The notes: generated from the sequence alone by a model not told the origin. A stretch of 64,000 nt of DNA from Amaurobius ferox (GCA_951213105.1 OX578137.1:82525679-82589678); one strand, 5' to 3'; shown: positions 1 through 11,812, counted from the first letter of the stretch. Translations and numbers: made by a program.

Positions 1-840
1 AAAATAACATTGTTACAATAGAATTAACTTCCAAATATTTTTTTTTAATTTTTAATAGCGCATATATTCATTTTATTTTAAATATGTTATATTCTGTTGT
101 TGAATATATATGCGTCTTCCAAAATTTCTGAAAAAACAACATTTCTATGCACTACACATTTAAACCGTGAACGGATTTTAATAAATCGGATTTTCCCAAA
201 GTTAATCCTATCTCTCAGCGATTCTCTTTTTTTATTATTTTGTTTACATTGCAAAATAATGTATCTGTTTGTTAGCTTCTTCTCCAGTGTTTTATTCTTT
301 TAAATTAAGCTGCACTGCATTCCATATTTTCCAAAGTAGAAAGGATTACTTTATAATCCGATAGGCTCAACTGACATATAGAATTCTTAAGATACAGAGA
401 GGATTTGTATTTACTTTAATAAATATATCACTTTATTTTTTAAAAATAACGTCAACTGGCAGAATATATTTCACGGGTTCAGAAACTTTAATTAACAAAA
501 TATTATTTGTTTAAAAATAAATGTCTTAAAACTTTGGATAGAGTATTAATAATATGAATTAGAAATGTAATAAAAGTGAATTAATAGGGAATCGTTTCAT
601 TTGAGAATAAAAACGCCGTGAAAGTTATATTTTTTTCAGGAAAATGTAGTAGATTAAGTTAAACAGTTTTTTTTTTCAATTTTACTGTTAAAATAATGTT
701 AATAAAGGCTTTATTTAATTATATGAGAGTCTACGTATAATATTCCCTTATGTATAACATTCCCCATTCATCACAACGTCTTCGATATTTGTCAATAAGT
801 AAAATATACTTTGTGCAAACGATAGGGAAAACTTGAGAAA
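1..840. other. AT-rich stretch with no recognised gene
   Basis: Very AT-rich DNA with poly-A and poly-T runs. The only ORF of note (97-303, 68 codons) has a low-complexity, hydrophobic composition and no motif I recognise, so I do not call it a gene. Confidence 0.6.
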
Positions 841-1112
841 CGTATATAAGCACAAATAATACAATAATGCCGCATACAGCTCTTTCGATGATACGCTCGA
901 TTCCCTTCGTCAGTACAAGATAACCAACAAACCGGAAGTCAAAAAGATTAAATAGACGTATTAATTAGGGCATATCAATTGAAATTACTTTGCCTATCTC
1001 ATTATTTTAACTTCCAGTCTGTCCGTTCTCTTGCACGGATGAAGAGGATCCAGCGTATTTTCGAAATATCTGTATGCTGCATTATTGTATTTTTTTGTGC
1101 TTATATACATTG
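841..1112. repeat. Foldback element, about 120-bp inverted arms
   Basis: The stretch from 841 (TATATAAGCACAAATAATAC onward) matches the reverse complement of the stretch ending at 1112 almost without a break, including ACAATAATGC, GCATACAG, TTTCGA and GGAAGT. The arms meet near 976. The arms differ by scattered substitutions, so the copy is old. A foldback or MITE-like DNA transposon is the simplest reading. I see no coding sequence. Confidence 0.65.
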
Positions 1113-1896
1113 TTAATTTATCTTCGATATTTAATTTAAAAATTGTGGTAAGTAATAAAGGAGAGCTTAGTATTAGAATTTCTAAAACCATGCGACCGCA
1201 ATTAATTCATTTTCTGTCTTGCCCGATGTTACCTGAAACTCAAATTAATTAATATATAAATTGATCTCTGATTAATCAAAAAATAAACATCAATTTACTC
1301 AAACTGAATTTTACAACTACTATTTATTATTCATAATATTAAAGCATTGATTAACTTTCCCATTATTATTAATATTTGCAAATTATTAGTTCTTACAACA
1401 ATTCAGATTATCTTGCTTAATTACGGCGGTGCTGATATAGTTGGCGAAATTGTTACTGACTTCTAGTCTCAAATATTTTTAATATTGTGATATAAAAAGT
1501 TTATTTTTTTCACTTGCTCACAGCATTTCATCGGACTTCCTCATAAATCTTTCAGCCATTTTTATTTGAACTCCCAAAGTACAAAAACTGTAAGTATGAA
1601 CTCCTGCCTTGAATTGCACTGCCTTCAGAAATGTTTCGAATCAGTAAAAAAATATAATTTTCATATCTCAGTATGTGTATACATACAAAGAAAAGTATCA
1701 GGTTACAGAATTTTACTTCGTTTTTAACTATTAAGCACCCATCTATATAATTAATATATTTTCGACCTTTCATATATATCTATTTGTATCTATCAGTTTA
1801 AAAAGAAAATTCTTAGTACAAAAATTTTAGTTATCTTAAGTGGGAAGTACTGAACTAAAAATGCGATTCTAATATTTAAGGATTAAAATTAGAAAA
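1113..1896. other. AT-rich stretch with no recognised gene
   Basis: No motif, repeat or credible ORF seen. A 73-codon minus-strand ORF (1552-1773) shows no family resemblance. Confidence 0.55.
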
Positions 1897-3051
1897 AACA
1901 AGAAAGATCAATCATGCATAAAGCATTGATTATGAAACAGTTTTCAACTTCAATGCAATTTTATATAAACGTGTCTAAAATGTGATACAATTCTCGGTAA
2001 TATTTTTAAAATTATCACAATACTACATTAATTTATTATATTTGAAAACTTCATCGGGGAAAAATTGAACTTTATTCAAATGACGTCATCGAAATATAAA
2101 TCGCCTGGCAGTCTCTATAAAAACAGCATTTCATTCATCAACGTTTTTCCATTCTTTTCATTCATCACAATGCTATAATAATTTATTCAACTTAAAGAAC
2201 TTAAAACCATGGAAGTACAAGTAATTTACCTCTATGCTTAAAACTTCATCGAAAAAATCGTCTGGTTCTCTGTGTAAAATCAATGAATATTCATTCATAT
2301 CAGTTATATTGCAGACTCCATGAGCTAATTAATTTTTCGTTAAAGACTTGCAGAATAATTATACAACTCATTCTACATCTTTTGGTGTTTACGTTCACCA
2401 TAAGAGAAAATTAAGCTTCGTTATAGAAATAATCAAAGTTTGATGATCATTTAAACTCTAATATATTATAATTGCGTTATTCCAGTATGTAGATACACAG
2501 AATTTAAGCAAAAATGAAGCGGTTTTAGGACAGATACAATACTAAATATGAATTAGAAATAACTTTAAATATCACGATTTTGACACGAGATGGATGCCAT
2601 ATATTATTTCGAAGTGAATCCCGTGATCTGTTCATATAAATGTCACGTGATCTCTTCATATAATGTATGTACTTATTATTTTAATTTTTATTTAAAAAAC
2701 AACTGAATATATTTTGCTGAAATTTTTTTATATATATTGTGAGATAATTTGAATATTTCCTTAAACGTTCGAAGCAATTTGTGAATTTTAAATACGCTTA
2801 AAATGTTTGAAGAATTATGTCCCATAGGGTTGAATGTATTTCATTTTTTGCACCCGGGTTTAACCCAAAACAAATGGGGTGATATTATTCATTTATATTC
2901 CCATAGGTCCCACGGACCGTCTGAACAACAGATTAAAATATCATTTTTATAGTCATTTTACGGCAATTATCGTGCTAACGGACAGACAGACAGACAGAAT
3001 GAATGAACAAAGCCATAGCCACTTTTCAACTATGTTGTAAAGTGTTAAAAA
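1897..3051 (+). mobile_element. Family C repeat, copy 1 (non-autonomous, Helentron-like ends)
   Basis: The copy starts AACAAGAAAGATCAATCATG and ends with an 11-bp hairpin (CACTTTTCAAC, 3-nt loop, GTTGTAAAGTG with one mismatch) followed by TTAAAAA. The left arm of that hairpin resembles the 5' subterminal stretch (AACACTTTCCAACTT in the better copies). Near the 3' end there is a CAGA run. The copy has a perfect TGACGTCA at 2081-2088 and TATAAAA at 2116-2122. It lacks the internal 150-bp duplication seen in copies 2 and 4. No ORF. The class is inferred from architecture only. Confidence 0.75.
2081..2122 (+). promoter_or_regulatory. CRE palindrome plus TATA box inside family C copy 1
   Basis: TGACGTCA at 2081-2088 is followed 28 bases later by TATAAAA at 2116-2122. 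The same arrangement is kept in copies 2 and 3. TGACGTCA is the known binding site of CREB/ATF bZIP factors. That it drives transcription here is inference. Confidence 0.4.
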
Positions 3052-5050
3052 TGATTGATTTTTAAATATCTGCCAAATGAGTTAAAATGTTGTCAATTTT
3101 GGTAACTTTTGAGAGTTTTGAGGAAACCAGATATCGAGCTAGAGTTTTCCCAGAAGAGTAAAAATACTCCCTTACTTGATTTGAAGGAGTATTTTGCTTT
3201 CCAAAAGAGTAATTTGTAACAAATGTATAATTACCCTCAAATTTCATTTATTAAATTTATTGTATTTTGTATAAAAACGAATACATGATCGTCGCCCAAA
3301 AGTATATAAATTTCTGAATTTTCTACGTTGAAAAAAGTAAGATTTAAAAAATGCACTATAGTCTTTATTTGTGTTAATAAATAAAATACATTGCAAACCT
3401 GATAGCCTAATTACTATACCTTAGAAACTGTATGAAATGAGTTTTAAAATATTTACTAAATTTTTTACTTTTATGATAACATTTTTTTTTTAATTTCCTA
3501 TCAATTTTTTCCCATTAGAGTAATAATCTTGCATTTTAAATTCGTCATAGTATAATGAACAATGTTTTGTTTTCTTAAAAATAACTAATCATTCATGATG
3601 AAATAGCTTAAATTTATTACATTACCATTGATTTAGATTTTCTATATGCTTGTAAATAAACAAGGGGAAAAGAAAATTAAAAACCTATTAATGAAAATAA
3701 TTTTTATCACGTATTTACTTTTAAAATTACAAACTTTCTTGATATTGGCTTTTTCATAAATGAACAGTTTTCTCAAAATCATATTAAAATATTCAGATGG
3801 TAAAATTAAACCAACGGTTAACGTCAAAAACTACAACGAATATTAAATTTAGTTTTCATTTTAAGAATGCCAAAAATATGTAAAAATGTTTTTAAAGTTA
3901 GTAATAAACAATAAAAACTAAATCCTGCCCCGATATTACGCTGTTTCATCACCAATCCATTGGCTGCAATGTATTTCCGGCGTACATCAATTTGATGTTC
4001 TGTAAACGATGTTCATAGCAGAAAATGCTCTTACCGATGTTCTGGCCATCCTGTAACTAAATGAGTACAACAATTTGATATACGTGTACCTTCCGGTAAA
4101 AAGTGACTTGTGCAGAAGGATAAAAATATACTGGTGTTACGGCGAATTTATAACGACGTACTTGATGCCGGATAAAATAAGAAATTGCTTATTTTCAAGC
4201 TAAATCTGTTTAATTTGCGATTATGAAAAATATTCTTATTTTCTTTGCTATTTACGAAATCGATGCGTAAAAATACGCATTGCGAAATTTATAAAGCGTA
4301 TTTCCTTATTCTATAGCGTGAAATACACTTGTAGAGGCGCTATCTCGTTCTCTGGAGGAAACTGATTACACATTTTTGACTTAGATAGTTTGTGATTTTC
4401 TTGATCCATAAATAATTATATCTGGAATTGTACATACACTATTTAATAAATAAAAAATTATGAATTAAATTATTATTTGAAAGAACAAATGTATGAGGAG
4501 TTATATTTATGTGGAATCTACGTTTGTTACTATCTGCCTTATCTTTGAAAAACCTTTGCAGAAAACTGACTGTAAAAAGTAAAATGTAAAAATAAGGCTT
4601 TTTTTGTTAAAAAATATGTTAATGGTTTAACAGATTTTAATTTATATATCCGTTTTAAAAGGGCATATTTAATTGCCTTTTTCTCAACTCTTAAAGGACA
4701 AGACATTTTCAGAGATTAATTTATATTAGATGTAATGCTGTAGCAAACGGTCGCTATTTTACTGCACTTACTTCTTTAAACATTTTTTAAACCAATTAGC
4801 TTCGGTTTTACATGTATTAGCCCGCTAAGCTCCTAAATATACACATGTTCCGCAGGAGCGTGTAGTTCGCTTACAACACACGTAATAACGATATCCCCCA
4901 TTCCTGTAGTAACCATACACTTGCGTACAAATCAGAAAAATAAATCGTATTTCATTATTTTGGCTTATTAATATTAATACACGGCCTGCTGCTTGATATC
5001 ATGTAACTATAGAATACAAACATAACACTAAAATTATATTTAAACCTATA
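3052..5050. other. AT-rich stretch with no recognised gene; one short hairpin
   Basis: It contains a 10-bp inverted repeat, AAAATACTCC at 3161-3170 and GGAGTATTTT at 3186-3195. Two 61-codon minus-strand ORFs (3062-3247, 3642-3827) show no motif. Nothing else is recognisable. Confidence 0.55.
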
Positions 5051-5238
5051 CCCGCTTGACGGATCTATTTAAATCGAAATCGGTCTCTTTTACAGCAAGC
5101 AGAAGCTGAAGTAAAGTAAAACTGACTTGCATGCTTTAAATTTGTTAAAAACCTTGCTGCCCCAACCGGAAATCGTGCCACAGATTTACATACTGGCTAG
5201 GTGACGCTCTACCGTTGAGATACTGAGACGAAATTATA
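5051..5238 (-). repeat. tRNA-derived SINE remnant 1
   Basis: On the minus strand the 5' part has a tRNA A-box-like stretch (CAGTATCTCAACGGTAGAGC, 5207-5227) and a decayed B-box region near 5166-5179. It is followed by GGGGCAGCAAGG and a body that ends near 5051. It shares this head layout with the copy at 5500-5655. It cannot fold as a good tRNA, so I read it as a SINE head and not as a tRNA gene. Confidence 0.55.
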
Positions 5239-5341
5239 AGCTTTTATCGTCGTAGACTCTGTATTCTCCACCAGACTGGTGAGCAACTTACAATCTAACT
5301 TACCACCACCGACTATTTTTACTTCAGTTTATCTGCTCCTA

Positions 5342-5419
5342 TTTTTATCCTACAGGTTAGCAACAGCTTTTTTTATCCTACAGGTTAGCAATAGCTTTTT
5401 TTATCCTACAGGTCGGCTT
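5342..5419. repeat. 28-bp tandem repeat, about 2.7 units
   Basis: ATCCTACAGGTTAGCAACAG starts at 5347, recurs at 5375 and again at 5403 in a partial unit, an exact 28-base period. The units differ by single bases. Confidence 0.9.
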
Positions 5420-5499
5420 CCTGCATTACCGTTTACCTCCCGATGTGAAATCGACTCTCAATATACCAAAGTCCACTAAATTCTTCCAAGTCATACTAG

Positions 5500-5655
5500 G
5501 GTCAAGTTCTAACCTCCGCGATTTTTGTCTAATCTACAGGGTTGATAAGTTCTGATGTAAACGTAAAGAGCCTTGCTGCCCTACCTGGGAATCAAACCCC
5601 GGATTTTCGTAATGGCTAGTCGACCCTACCGTTTAGCTACTGGGATGGAATCGCA
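5500..5655 (-). repeat. tRNA-derived SINE remnant 2
   Basis: On the minus strand there is an A-box-like stretch, CAGTAGCTAAACGGTAGGG (5623-5644), and a B-box-like GGGGTTTGATTCCC (5587-5600), followed by GGGCAGCAAGGC and an unrelated body. The head resembles the remnant at 5051-5238. It lacks a consistent acceptor stem, which argues against a working tRNA gene. Confidence 0.6.
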
Positions 5656-5898
5656 AGATTTTGTAGTTGATGTGAACTGTGCAAATTGCGTTGCTCAGTT
5701 CAGTAATTTGCAAATTAAAACCTTATGATGGATAAAATTTACATCTAAACGTTATCTACATTTTTGTAAAATTTGCACTTGAAAATGTGTTGCATTTTGG
5801 GAAAGTGTTATGTTTCAAATATGTTTTGGAGATTAAATGAAAACCTCTGCAAACAAGAGCACTCCCTCCCCCACACACCAGATCAATACTTTTACAAA

Positions 5899-6683
5899 AA
5901 ATCTGATGTGGGCAACACATGACTTTCCTTATATAATTTTAATGAATTTACTACTTTTACAGTAAAAAAATATGTTTTTCTTATAGTAGATACTAATATT
6001 CTTTCCAAGATATTGAATTTTCGACAATTAGTCATCATTTTCATTGATTTAGCATCATTTTTATCTATTTGGCGAGATTTTCATTAATTTGGCAACATTT
6101 CAAAAAAGTCGCCAAGTTGGCGACATTCCGCCAAATTCGTCGCCAAAATCTCGCCAAGCGTTATGCACTAAGAAAAAAGTTATTCTTACAGCAGATAAAT
6201 GACTATTGGCGTTCAAATACAAAAGTATTATTCAAAGTATATTTTTTCATGAATGGAACGAGCTAGATCCACGAGAATGATGTCACTCAATTTAGCGCAT
6301 GGTATTACATATGAAAAGTGAACATGTTTCTCAATAGGAATTTTTTTTATGTGACTTTTTCATAATTTTTTTGAAAAATGTACAATATCTCGAGAAAGGT
6401 TCATGTTAGCGTTCTAAAATTTATGCCAATCGTTTTCAAATGAAAAATTACATAAGAAATGTCTATTTGCGTAACTTTATTAGCGGTTTTGATTTTTTGA
6501 TGATTTTTTCAAAATTTCATTCGAAAATTTAGGGGGGGTTCTGAACATTCGATTACGTATAAAAACAATAGGTTTCCAGTGTTTAAGGATTGTGATTTTT
6601 GAACCAAATTTGGTTCGAATCGGTCCATTCGTTCGTCAGTTGTCGTCTTCACAGTCTCACTGACACACACACACACATACTTT

Positions 6684-6737
<54 letters not shown>

Positions 6738-6864
6738 TCACTTCAAAAATGTTTGATTCGTGATCAGGGATGCTTGAAACGTGCTCTCCCGTCGAAAACT
6801 CGAATTCGAATTTTCGACCCCGTCACAATATTTTCCTTATACATTATGTATATAAGGAAAGTAA
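5899..6864 (+). mobile_element. Family A repeat, copy 1 (Helentron/HINE-like)
   Basis: A complete copy of a family of about 950 bp found repeatedly in this window. It starts after an A run with TCTGATGTGGGCAACACATG, where ATGTG and CACAT can pair. Next come GACTTTCCTTATATAAT, a cluster of TTGGCGA/TCGCCAA motifs (6037-6160), a CA microsatellite (6661-6736), and a 3' hairpin made by CTTTCCTTATA and its complement (here with one substitution) before GTAA. The 5' subterminal ACTTTCC motif is the same sequence as the left arm of the 3' hairpin. No protein is encoded. Confidence 0.8.
6661..6736. repeat. CA microsatellite inside family A copy 1
   Basis: A long run of CA dinucleotides broken by ATACTTT and single G substitutions. 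The same position is CA-rich in every complete family A copy, so the microsatellite is part of the element. Confidence 0.9.
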
Positions 6865-6889
6865 TAACAAGTTATTAATAGTAAATAAT

Positions 6890-7370
6890 TTTATAGGGGT
6901 ATTCAGGATTTGGAATCATTTGCAGTGATTCCCATCTCTGTACGTACCTTAGAAAGGCACCTGCTTAACCAAATCCAATTCTATTACTTCTAAGATGCCA
7001 TTATGCAGAGCAGATCGCTTGCTAGATGTTATGGAAATTTCACAATTCATAACTTAAATAAGTTGAAAGTCGAGTGTCGTACAGGACAGAGCACCAGACG
7101 CGAAGCGCCTTTAATCTCCAGTTTCAATATGTGGTTCTTATCGTCAAACTGTGACATTAATTCAGTGACCCTAATTGGAGGTTCGAGGTTTTTATTTACT
7201 ACTTTTTATTATTTGTCCTAGCTCTTAGTGTGGCAGTTTGTTGCACATTCAGAGTTTAAGCAGTTAGGGGGGTGGATGCAGATCTGAGGGTTACCTAACA
7301 TTTTGGCAGCTTAGAGTTTGGAACATTAGCTGCGAGTTTTATTTGATATCAGATGTTTGAGGTTGGATAT
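6890..7370 (-). mobile_element. 3' untranslated region of the Jockey-like LINE (probable)
   Basis: This lies directly downstream of the reverse transcriptase stop codon on the minus strand and reaches the end of family A copy 1. It has better base balance than its surroundings and no ORF on the LINE strand. A 72-codon plus-strand ORF (7003-7221) is antisense and not supported. The end point is uncertain. Confidence 0.45.
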
Positions 7371-8321
7371 TTAATTCCGATTATCGATGTTTAGAACAGC
7401 GCGGGATCTCTTACACGATTTGGCCTTGCGATGATCATAGTCATGCAGATTGAATAACAGTTCATTTGGAACGGATGGCAAATTTTTGTGAAATTTAAGC
7501 GCTAGCTTTTTAATTTGGGCTCTAACAGTTTTTATTTTGAAGTCATTCCTAATTACCGAGTTTCTTAAGTACCTGGGAGCTTTCCTGATAATCCGTAGGA
7601 TTTTGTTTTGTTTTGTCTCTAGGAGGTCTATTGTAGTTTTACAGGCATATCCCCATACGGGTGCTGCATACAGCATTCCCGGGCGGATGACCGATTTATA
7701 AATTAGCAGTTTGTTTTGATGACTGAGATTTCCGTTTCCTATCATTGGATATAAGGCTCCTGTGGCCATATACGCTTTTTTGATTAAGTTCGTTGCGTGC
7801 TGTTTCCAGGTTAGTTGGGAATCAATCGTTACACCTAGGTATTTAGTAGATTTTTCCGCGCGTAAGGCATGATTGTTTATAAACAGTGGCGGCGGCGGTT
7901 TGATTTTCCTCGAGAAATAGATCCAATGACATTTGTTGGGGTTTAATTTTATTCGCCATTTTTCCAGCCATGTTTGGAGTATGTCTAAGTGTTGTTGTAG
8001 CTGTCTGTGCATTACTGAGACATATGGGTGTTTTGCTAGTATCGCACTGTCGTCTGCATAGAGTGCCAGCTCTGTGTTTGGAGTCCTGGGGATATCATTC
8101 ATGTATATGTTAAAGAGTGTCGGGCCCAGGATAGAACCTTGCGGTACACTACTTTTAATGAGTTTGGGTGTAGATAAGTTACCTCCTACTCTGACTTGAA
8201 AGTGTATGTTATTTAAGTATGAGATTAAAAGTTTGACAAGAGCGTCAGGGACTTTTAAAGTGATCAATATGTACGCTAATTCACAGTGCCATACTTTATC
8301 AAATGCTTTTTGTATGTGCAA
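7371..8321 (-). CDS. Reverse transcriptase C-terminal part of a Jockey-clade LINE, 5'-truncated
   Basis: This 316-codon open frame is the largest in the window and encodes the palm, thumb and C-terminal part of a non-LTR retrotransposon polymerase. Visible motifs are AFDKVWH (residues 6-12, end of motif A), SVPQGSILGP (about 58-67) and the catalytic YADD box (88-91), then the usual LNPNK and KYLGV stretches. In complete elements this enzyme copies the LINE RNA into DNA at a nicked target. The endonuclease domain, the N-terminal fingers and the first catalytic aspartate region are missing: similarity begins within about 10 bases of 8321, so the first Met is an accident of the truncation and not a true start. 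No internal stop or frameshift is seen, which suggests a fairly recent insertion. Assignment to the Jockey clade is from motif style and is less sure than RT itself. Confidence 0.88.
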   Translation of the reverse strand: MHIQKAFDKVWHCELAYILITLKVPDALVKLLISYLNNIHFQVRVGGNLSTPKLIKSSVPQGSILGPTLFNIYMNDIPRTPNTELALYADDSAILAKHPYVSVMHRQLQQHLDILQTWLEKWRIKLNPNKCHWIYFSRKIKPPPPLFINNHALRAEKSTKYLGVTIDSQLTWKQHATNLIKKAYMATGALYPMIGNGNLSHQNKLLIYKSVIRPGMLYAAPVWGYACKTTIDLLETKQNKILRIIRKAPRYLRNSVIRNDFKIKTVRAQIKKLALKFHKNLPSVPNELLFNLHDYDHRKAKSCKRSRAVLNIDNRN

Positions 8322-8639
8322 AATGTTTTTAATTTATAATATGTTACTTAGAATCATTTATGGTAGTTAACTATATCATTTTAAATGTCTATATTGATTT
8401 TCTGAAATCTCCATATACAAACCATCATCACCTAGTTTTGAAAATATTCGCTAGATGGCAGATAAAGCAAGCCTATTAAATTGTTTTTACATTGCATTAA
8501 AACTAATGATTGTGTTCAGCGTTCGTGATTTGAATTTCACCTTATTTGAAAAAACAATCATAAATTAGTCTTATTTATTTTATAATGAAGGTGTATTAAA
8601 CGCTCAAAATTGATTTCACTGATTCTATTTACGCACATG
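8322..8639. other. AT-rich stretch with no recognised gene
   Basis: Sequence between the truncated 5' end of the LINE and the 3' end of the 5S-headed SINE. No feature recognised. Confidence 0.5.
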
Positions 8640-9029
8640 CTTGTTGTTGTTGTTGAGACCCAGACCGTCTGACCTACCAGTAAGGTGTAAGTTAACCGTT
8701 TGGACGGCCGGTAAGTGCCACCCAATTTAGACAGGAACCCAGAGGGGGAGGCATCCACAGGGACCCTACCCTCCGCCCTTTACCACCAACCTCTCGGAAG
8801 GACTTAAGGATCCACACGTTTAACGTGATCGTACTCCGCATGAACACGGCGGCAGTTGTGGCAGCGTGCAAATCCAGCGCTCAAACCACAGGGCTACCGC
8901 GTCCGAAATGTGCCAAGAGTACGCAGTGTTCCCAGGTGGTCACTCACCCAAGTACTACCCGCCCCCGATGCTGCTTGACTTCAGTGGTCTAACGAGAACC
9001 GGTGTTTTCAGCACGGTAGGGCCGTTGGC
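8640..9029 (-). repeat. SINE with 5S rRNA-derived head, copy 1
   Basis: Read on the minus strand, 9029-8912 is a near-complete 5S rRNA-like sequence: GCCAACGGCC start, ACACCGGTTCTCGT, AAGTCAAGCAGCATCGGG (box A region) and GTGACCACCTGGGAACAC (box C region). It is followed by a tRNA-like segment (GGTAGCCCTGTGGTTTGAGC with TTTGCAC after it), a conserved body (GTCCTTCCGAGAGGTTGGTG, then AAATTGGGTGGCACTT) and a tail, GGTCTGGGTCTCAACAACAA, ending in CAA repeats. The same order occurs at 41152-41537. It is a retroposed Pol III-type element, not a ribosomal gene. ORFs across it are spurious. Confidence 0.88.
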
Positions 9030-11805
9030 TACGTGCATGCATCTGTATCAGTTCATGATTTTGAGTACATGTGTACTTATTTAGTTAGGGAGCCTTTACC
9101 TGACTCAAATGTGACTCTTCCCTCATAAAAGGTTGCATATCACTGATCTATAGAGTTCAAAAATTTAAAGAAATTTAAATTTCATCTCACTTTAAGTACC
9201 AGTAATTTTTTTTTGGAAATTATTTATGTAAAATTTTCTTTATAAATTTTGATTCCTTAGATAGGACTGTGTTTCAAATAATTTTACTAAGAAACTATCA
9301 TTTCAGGTTAAAAAACCTACGCACATTAGATACATACTTTCTTAACACAACAGAATATACTAAATTCGTAATGATTAGAAATGTAGCTTACACTAAATGT
9401 TTAAAGAAAAACCGACGAAACTATAAATAAACATTGAAGATAAGTATACCTTTGTAAAATATATGGTGAAAGATAAATGGAAATATTATTCTCAGAACAT
9501 ACACGCTATGGCATTTCACTCTTTAATTTTAATCTCATAAATATTACGCATAATTCATTTTTGAAAACCGAGATTATGATAAGGATTATGGTATTATATA
9601 TTGCGATATCTAGATAATATACAGAACTAATTATATATTCCTTACGCGAAGTATGGTATGTATAAGTAAAATACATTTACTTTGGATTTGTATTTATGTT
9701 TCATTTACATACTTGAAAATACAGTTGTTCTTTAATGTGAAGCTTTGAAATAAAGAAATGAAGCATATTCAAATATGAAACAATAAGACATATATATTTT
9801 TCACATAACGGAAACATAAACAGTTATAGTTAAATTAAGTAGAATAAATTATTATTAAACAATTTTATATAACACTGATATTTTCTTTCATTTAGAAGCA
9901 AAATCCAAGATAATTAGACAAATTTTGATTAACTATTTTTTATCTCAAATTCCACATTTTGAACAATATTCCTGGTTCAAACATATTTGTTCAGCCATTT
10001 ATTCAAAATTTTGATATATGATGGACTAGAACTTGAATTTGATCCACTAGTACTCTTAACTTTTGCTGACATTTTTGCGTTTTCATTCTGGCGCTATAAG
10101 GGTAATGGAGAAAATGGTAATGGAGAACGCTGTATAATGTATCTAGGGGCATAGTTGACCTAACCCAATTAATTTCATATCTATTTTCACAATGTTTCAT
10201 TTGACAAAACAAGTATATAAATGTGCAAGTATAATACATACACTAGTATATGCATTAGAAACTATATTTAAATATGGTAGTACTAACATGGATTAGGCAT
10301 TGTTTTGTTTACAGACATAAAATTTAGAACATGAAAAAAAAAACATTGATCATTCATCAAAGATATAAAATAATTAAAATATAAATTCAATAGAATTCTT
10401 TTATTATAAATCTAATTTTAATTTATAAATTTAGTTTTTAACAAATACCACTCAATAAGCCACAAAAAATGGTAAGGGAACCGTGCCAAATTAAGTCATG
10501 GAGCTGGCTAAAACTGCTGTTACTGATAATAATCAATCCGGTCGTTCAATCTACAAAGTTTATTGCAAAAACAACACTTAGGACGTTATGTTTAAAAGTA
10601 CAAGTTTTCAAAAAAAGCAAAATTGAAAAGTGAAACATATCATCCATACGATCTGTGTCTCAATATGCATACATGTAGGTATTATCAAAAGAAGTGGAAT
10701 AAATGTTGGAAAAGTACTTTGCAAATGCTTCTAGAATATGACATGGATTTACATTTATAATAGAGAGAAAATTAGCTTACACATTTGCAGCTATTAATCA
10801 AACGGATATGCCAGAGTCCTGGAAAAAGGATTCAATAGTAGAAAATTCTCTGTGGCTGTACCACTTTAGAATTCGGAATCCTAAAATGTTACTTTGGCAT
10901 CCGGAATCGACAACTTTTAGTCGTCAAAATATTTCTACTTTTGTGTTTGCCAAAAGCATGTCAGGATATAAATAAGCAATGGTAAAACCATTATCGCACA
11001 AAATGCAGAAATTTTAACACCTGAAAAAATACTCCTCCTTCTTTTACCTTTTCACTAGGGTGTTATAAGGAGTTTTAAGAAAAGTATTTAAACACAAATG
11101 AGATAATAATGTAGCTTGCAGATGTTTTAAGGATATGCTTAATACTCTTCGCCATTGCAAGTCATCCAATGAACCTGGAGTCAAAAAGATGAAATGGCCG
11201 CAGATAGAAGAAACAACGTCGTTGATATATCCAAGACCTAGAATAAGAGTTCTTCTGAGAGAGTCAATGAGAAAGCAGAATAAAAAACAAACAGTCCAGT
11301 CAATGCAAAACGAGAGAAGTAACACACAAGATTAGCGTGATCAGAAATACAACAGATGATCAGAAAAGATGAAAAATAAGTTAAAATGACACATAAGAGC
11401 ACCGGAGGTTAAGAAAGGGAAATAAATAAAGTAGAAAAATTTCACGGCATTTCTCCAAACTGCAGACTAAAAACGGAGAACTGGGTAAGTCATTAACTAA
11501 ATAACTAGATTTGTTTTGGATATAGAAGGCTTAAAAGAAGTCATTATCATATATCGACGTGTTTTGTTATGGTGTTTGGATGCAAGACTCATGCAAAAAT
11601 GTGTAATTAAATGCGTTGCCCAAGCTTCGTATCTTTCTGCACAGTGCTTTTTACTTAGGATGCTTTAATTATTCAGATTTGTTTATACAAATAATATTTT
11701 ATTGCGAGAACAGGGATTCTTATACATTTTAGGGGATTCAAAGACAGTATTAATTTGACTGCCAGTAGAATTTGCACATGTTAAATCACGAGCAACGAAA
11801 TGAAT
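9030..11805. other. Long anonymous AT-rich stretch
   Basis: No recognised repeat family. The overlapping ORFs near 11044-11335 (93 codons minus, 66 codons plus) lie in slightly less AT-rich DNA. Neither has a motif I know, and either could be chance. A 78-codon minus ORF at 10003-10239 is equally unsupported. Confidence 0.5.
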
Positions 11806-11812
11806 GTACGGC

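Noticed and set aside
11044..11335. Overlapping plus and minus ORFs as a gene
   Set aside because: No motif, no splice-linked neighbour, and two overlapping antisense frames of similar length point to chance.
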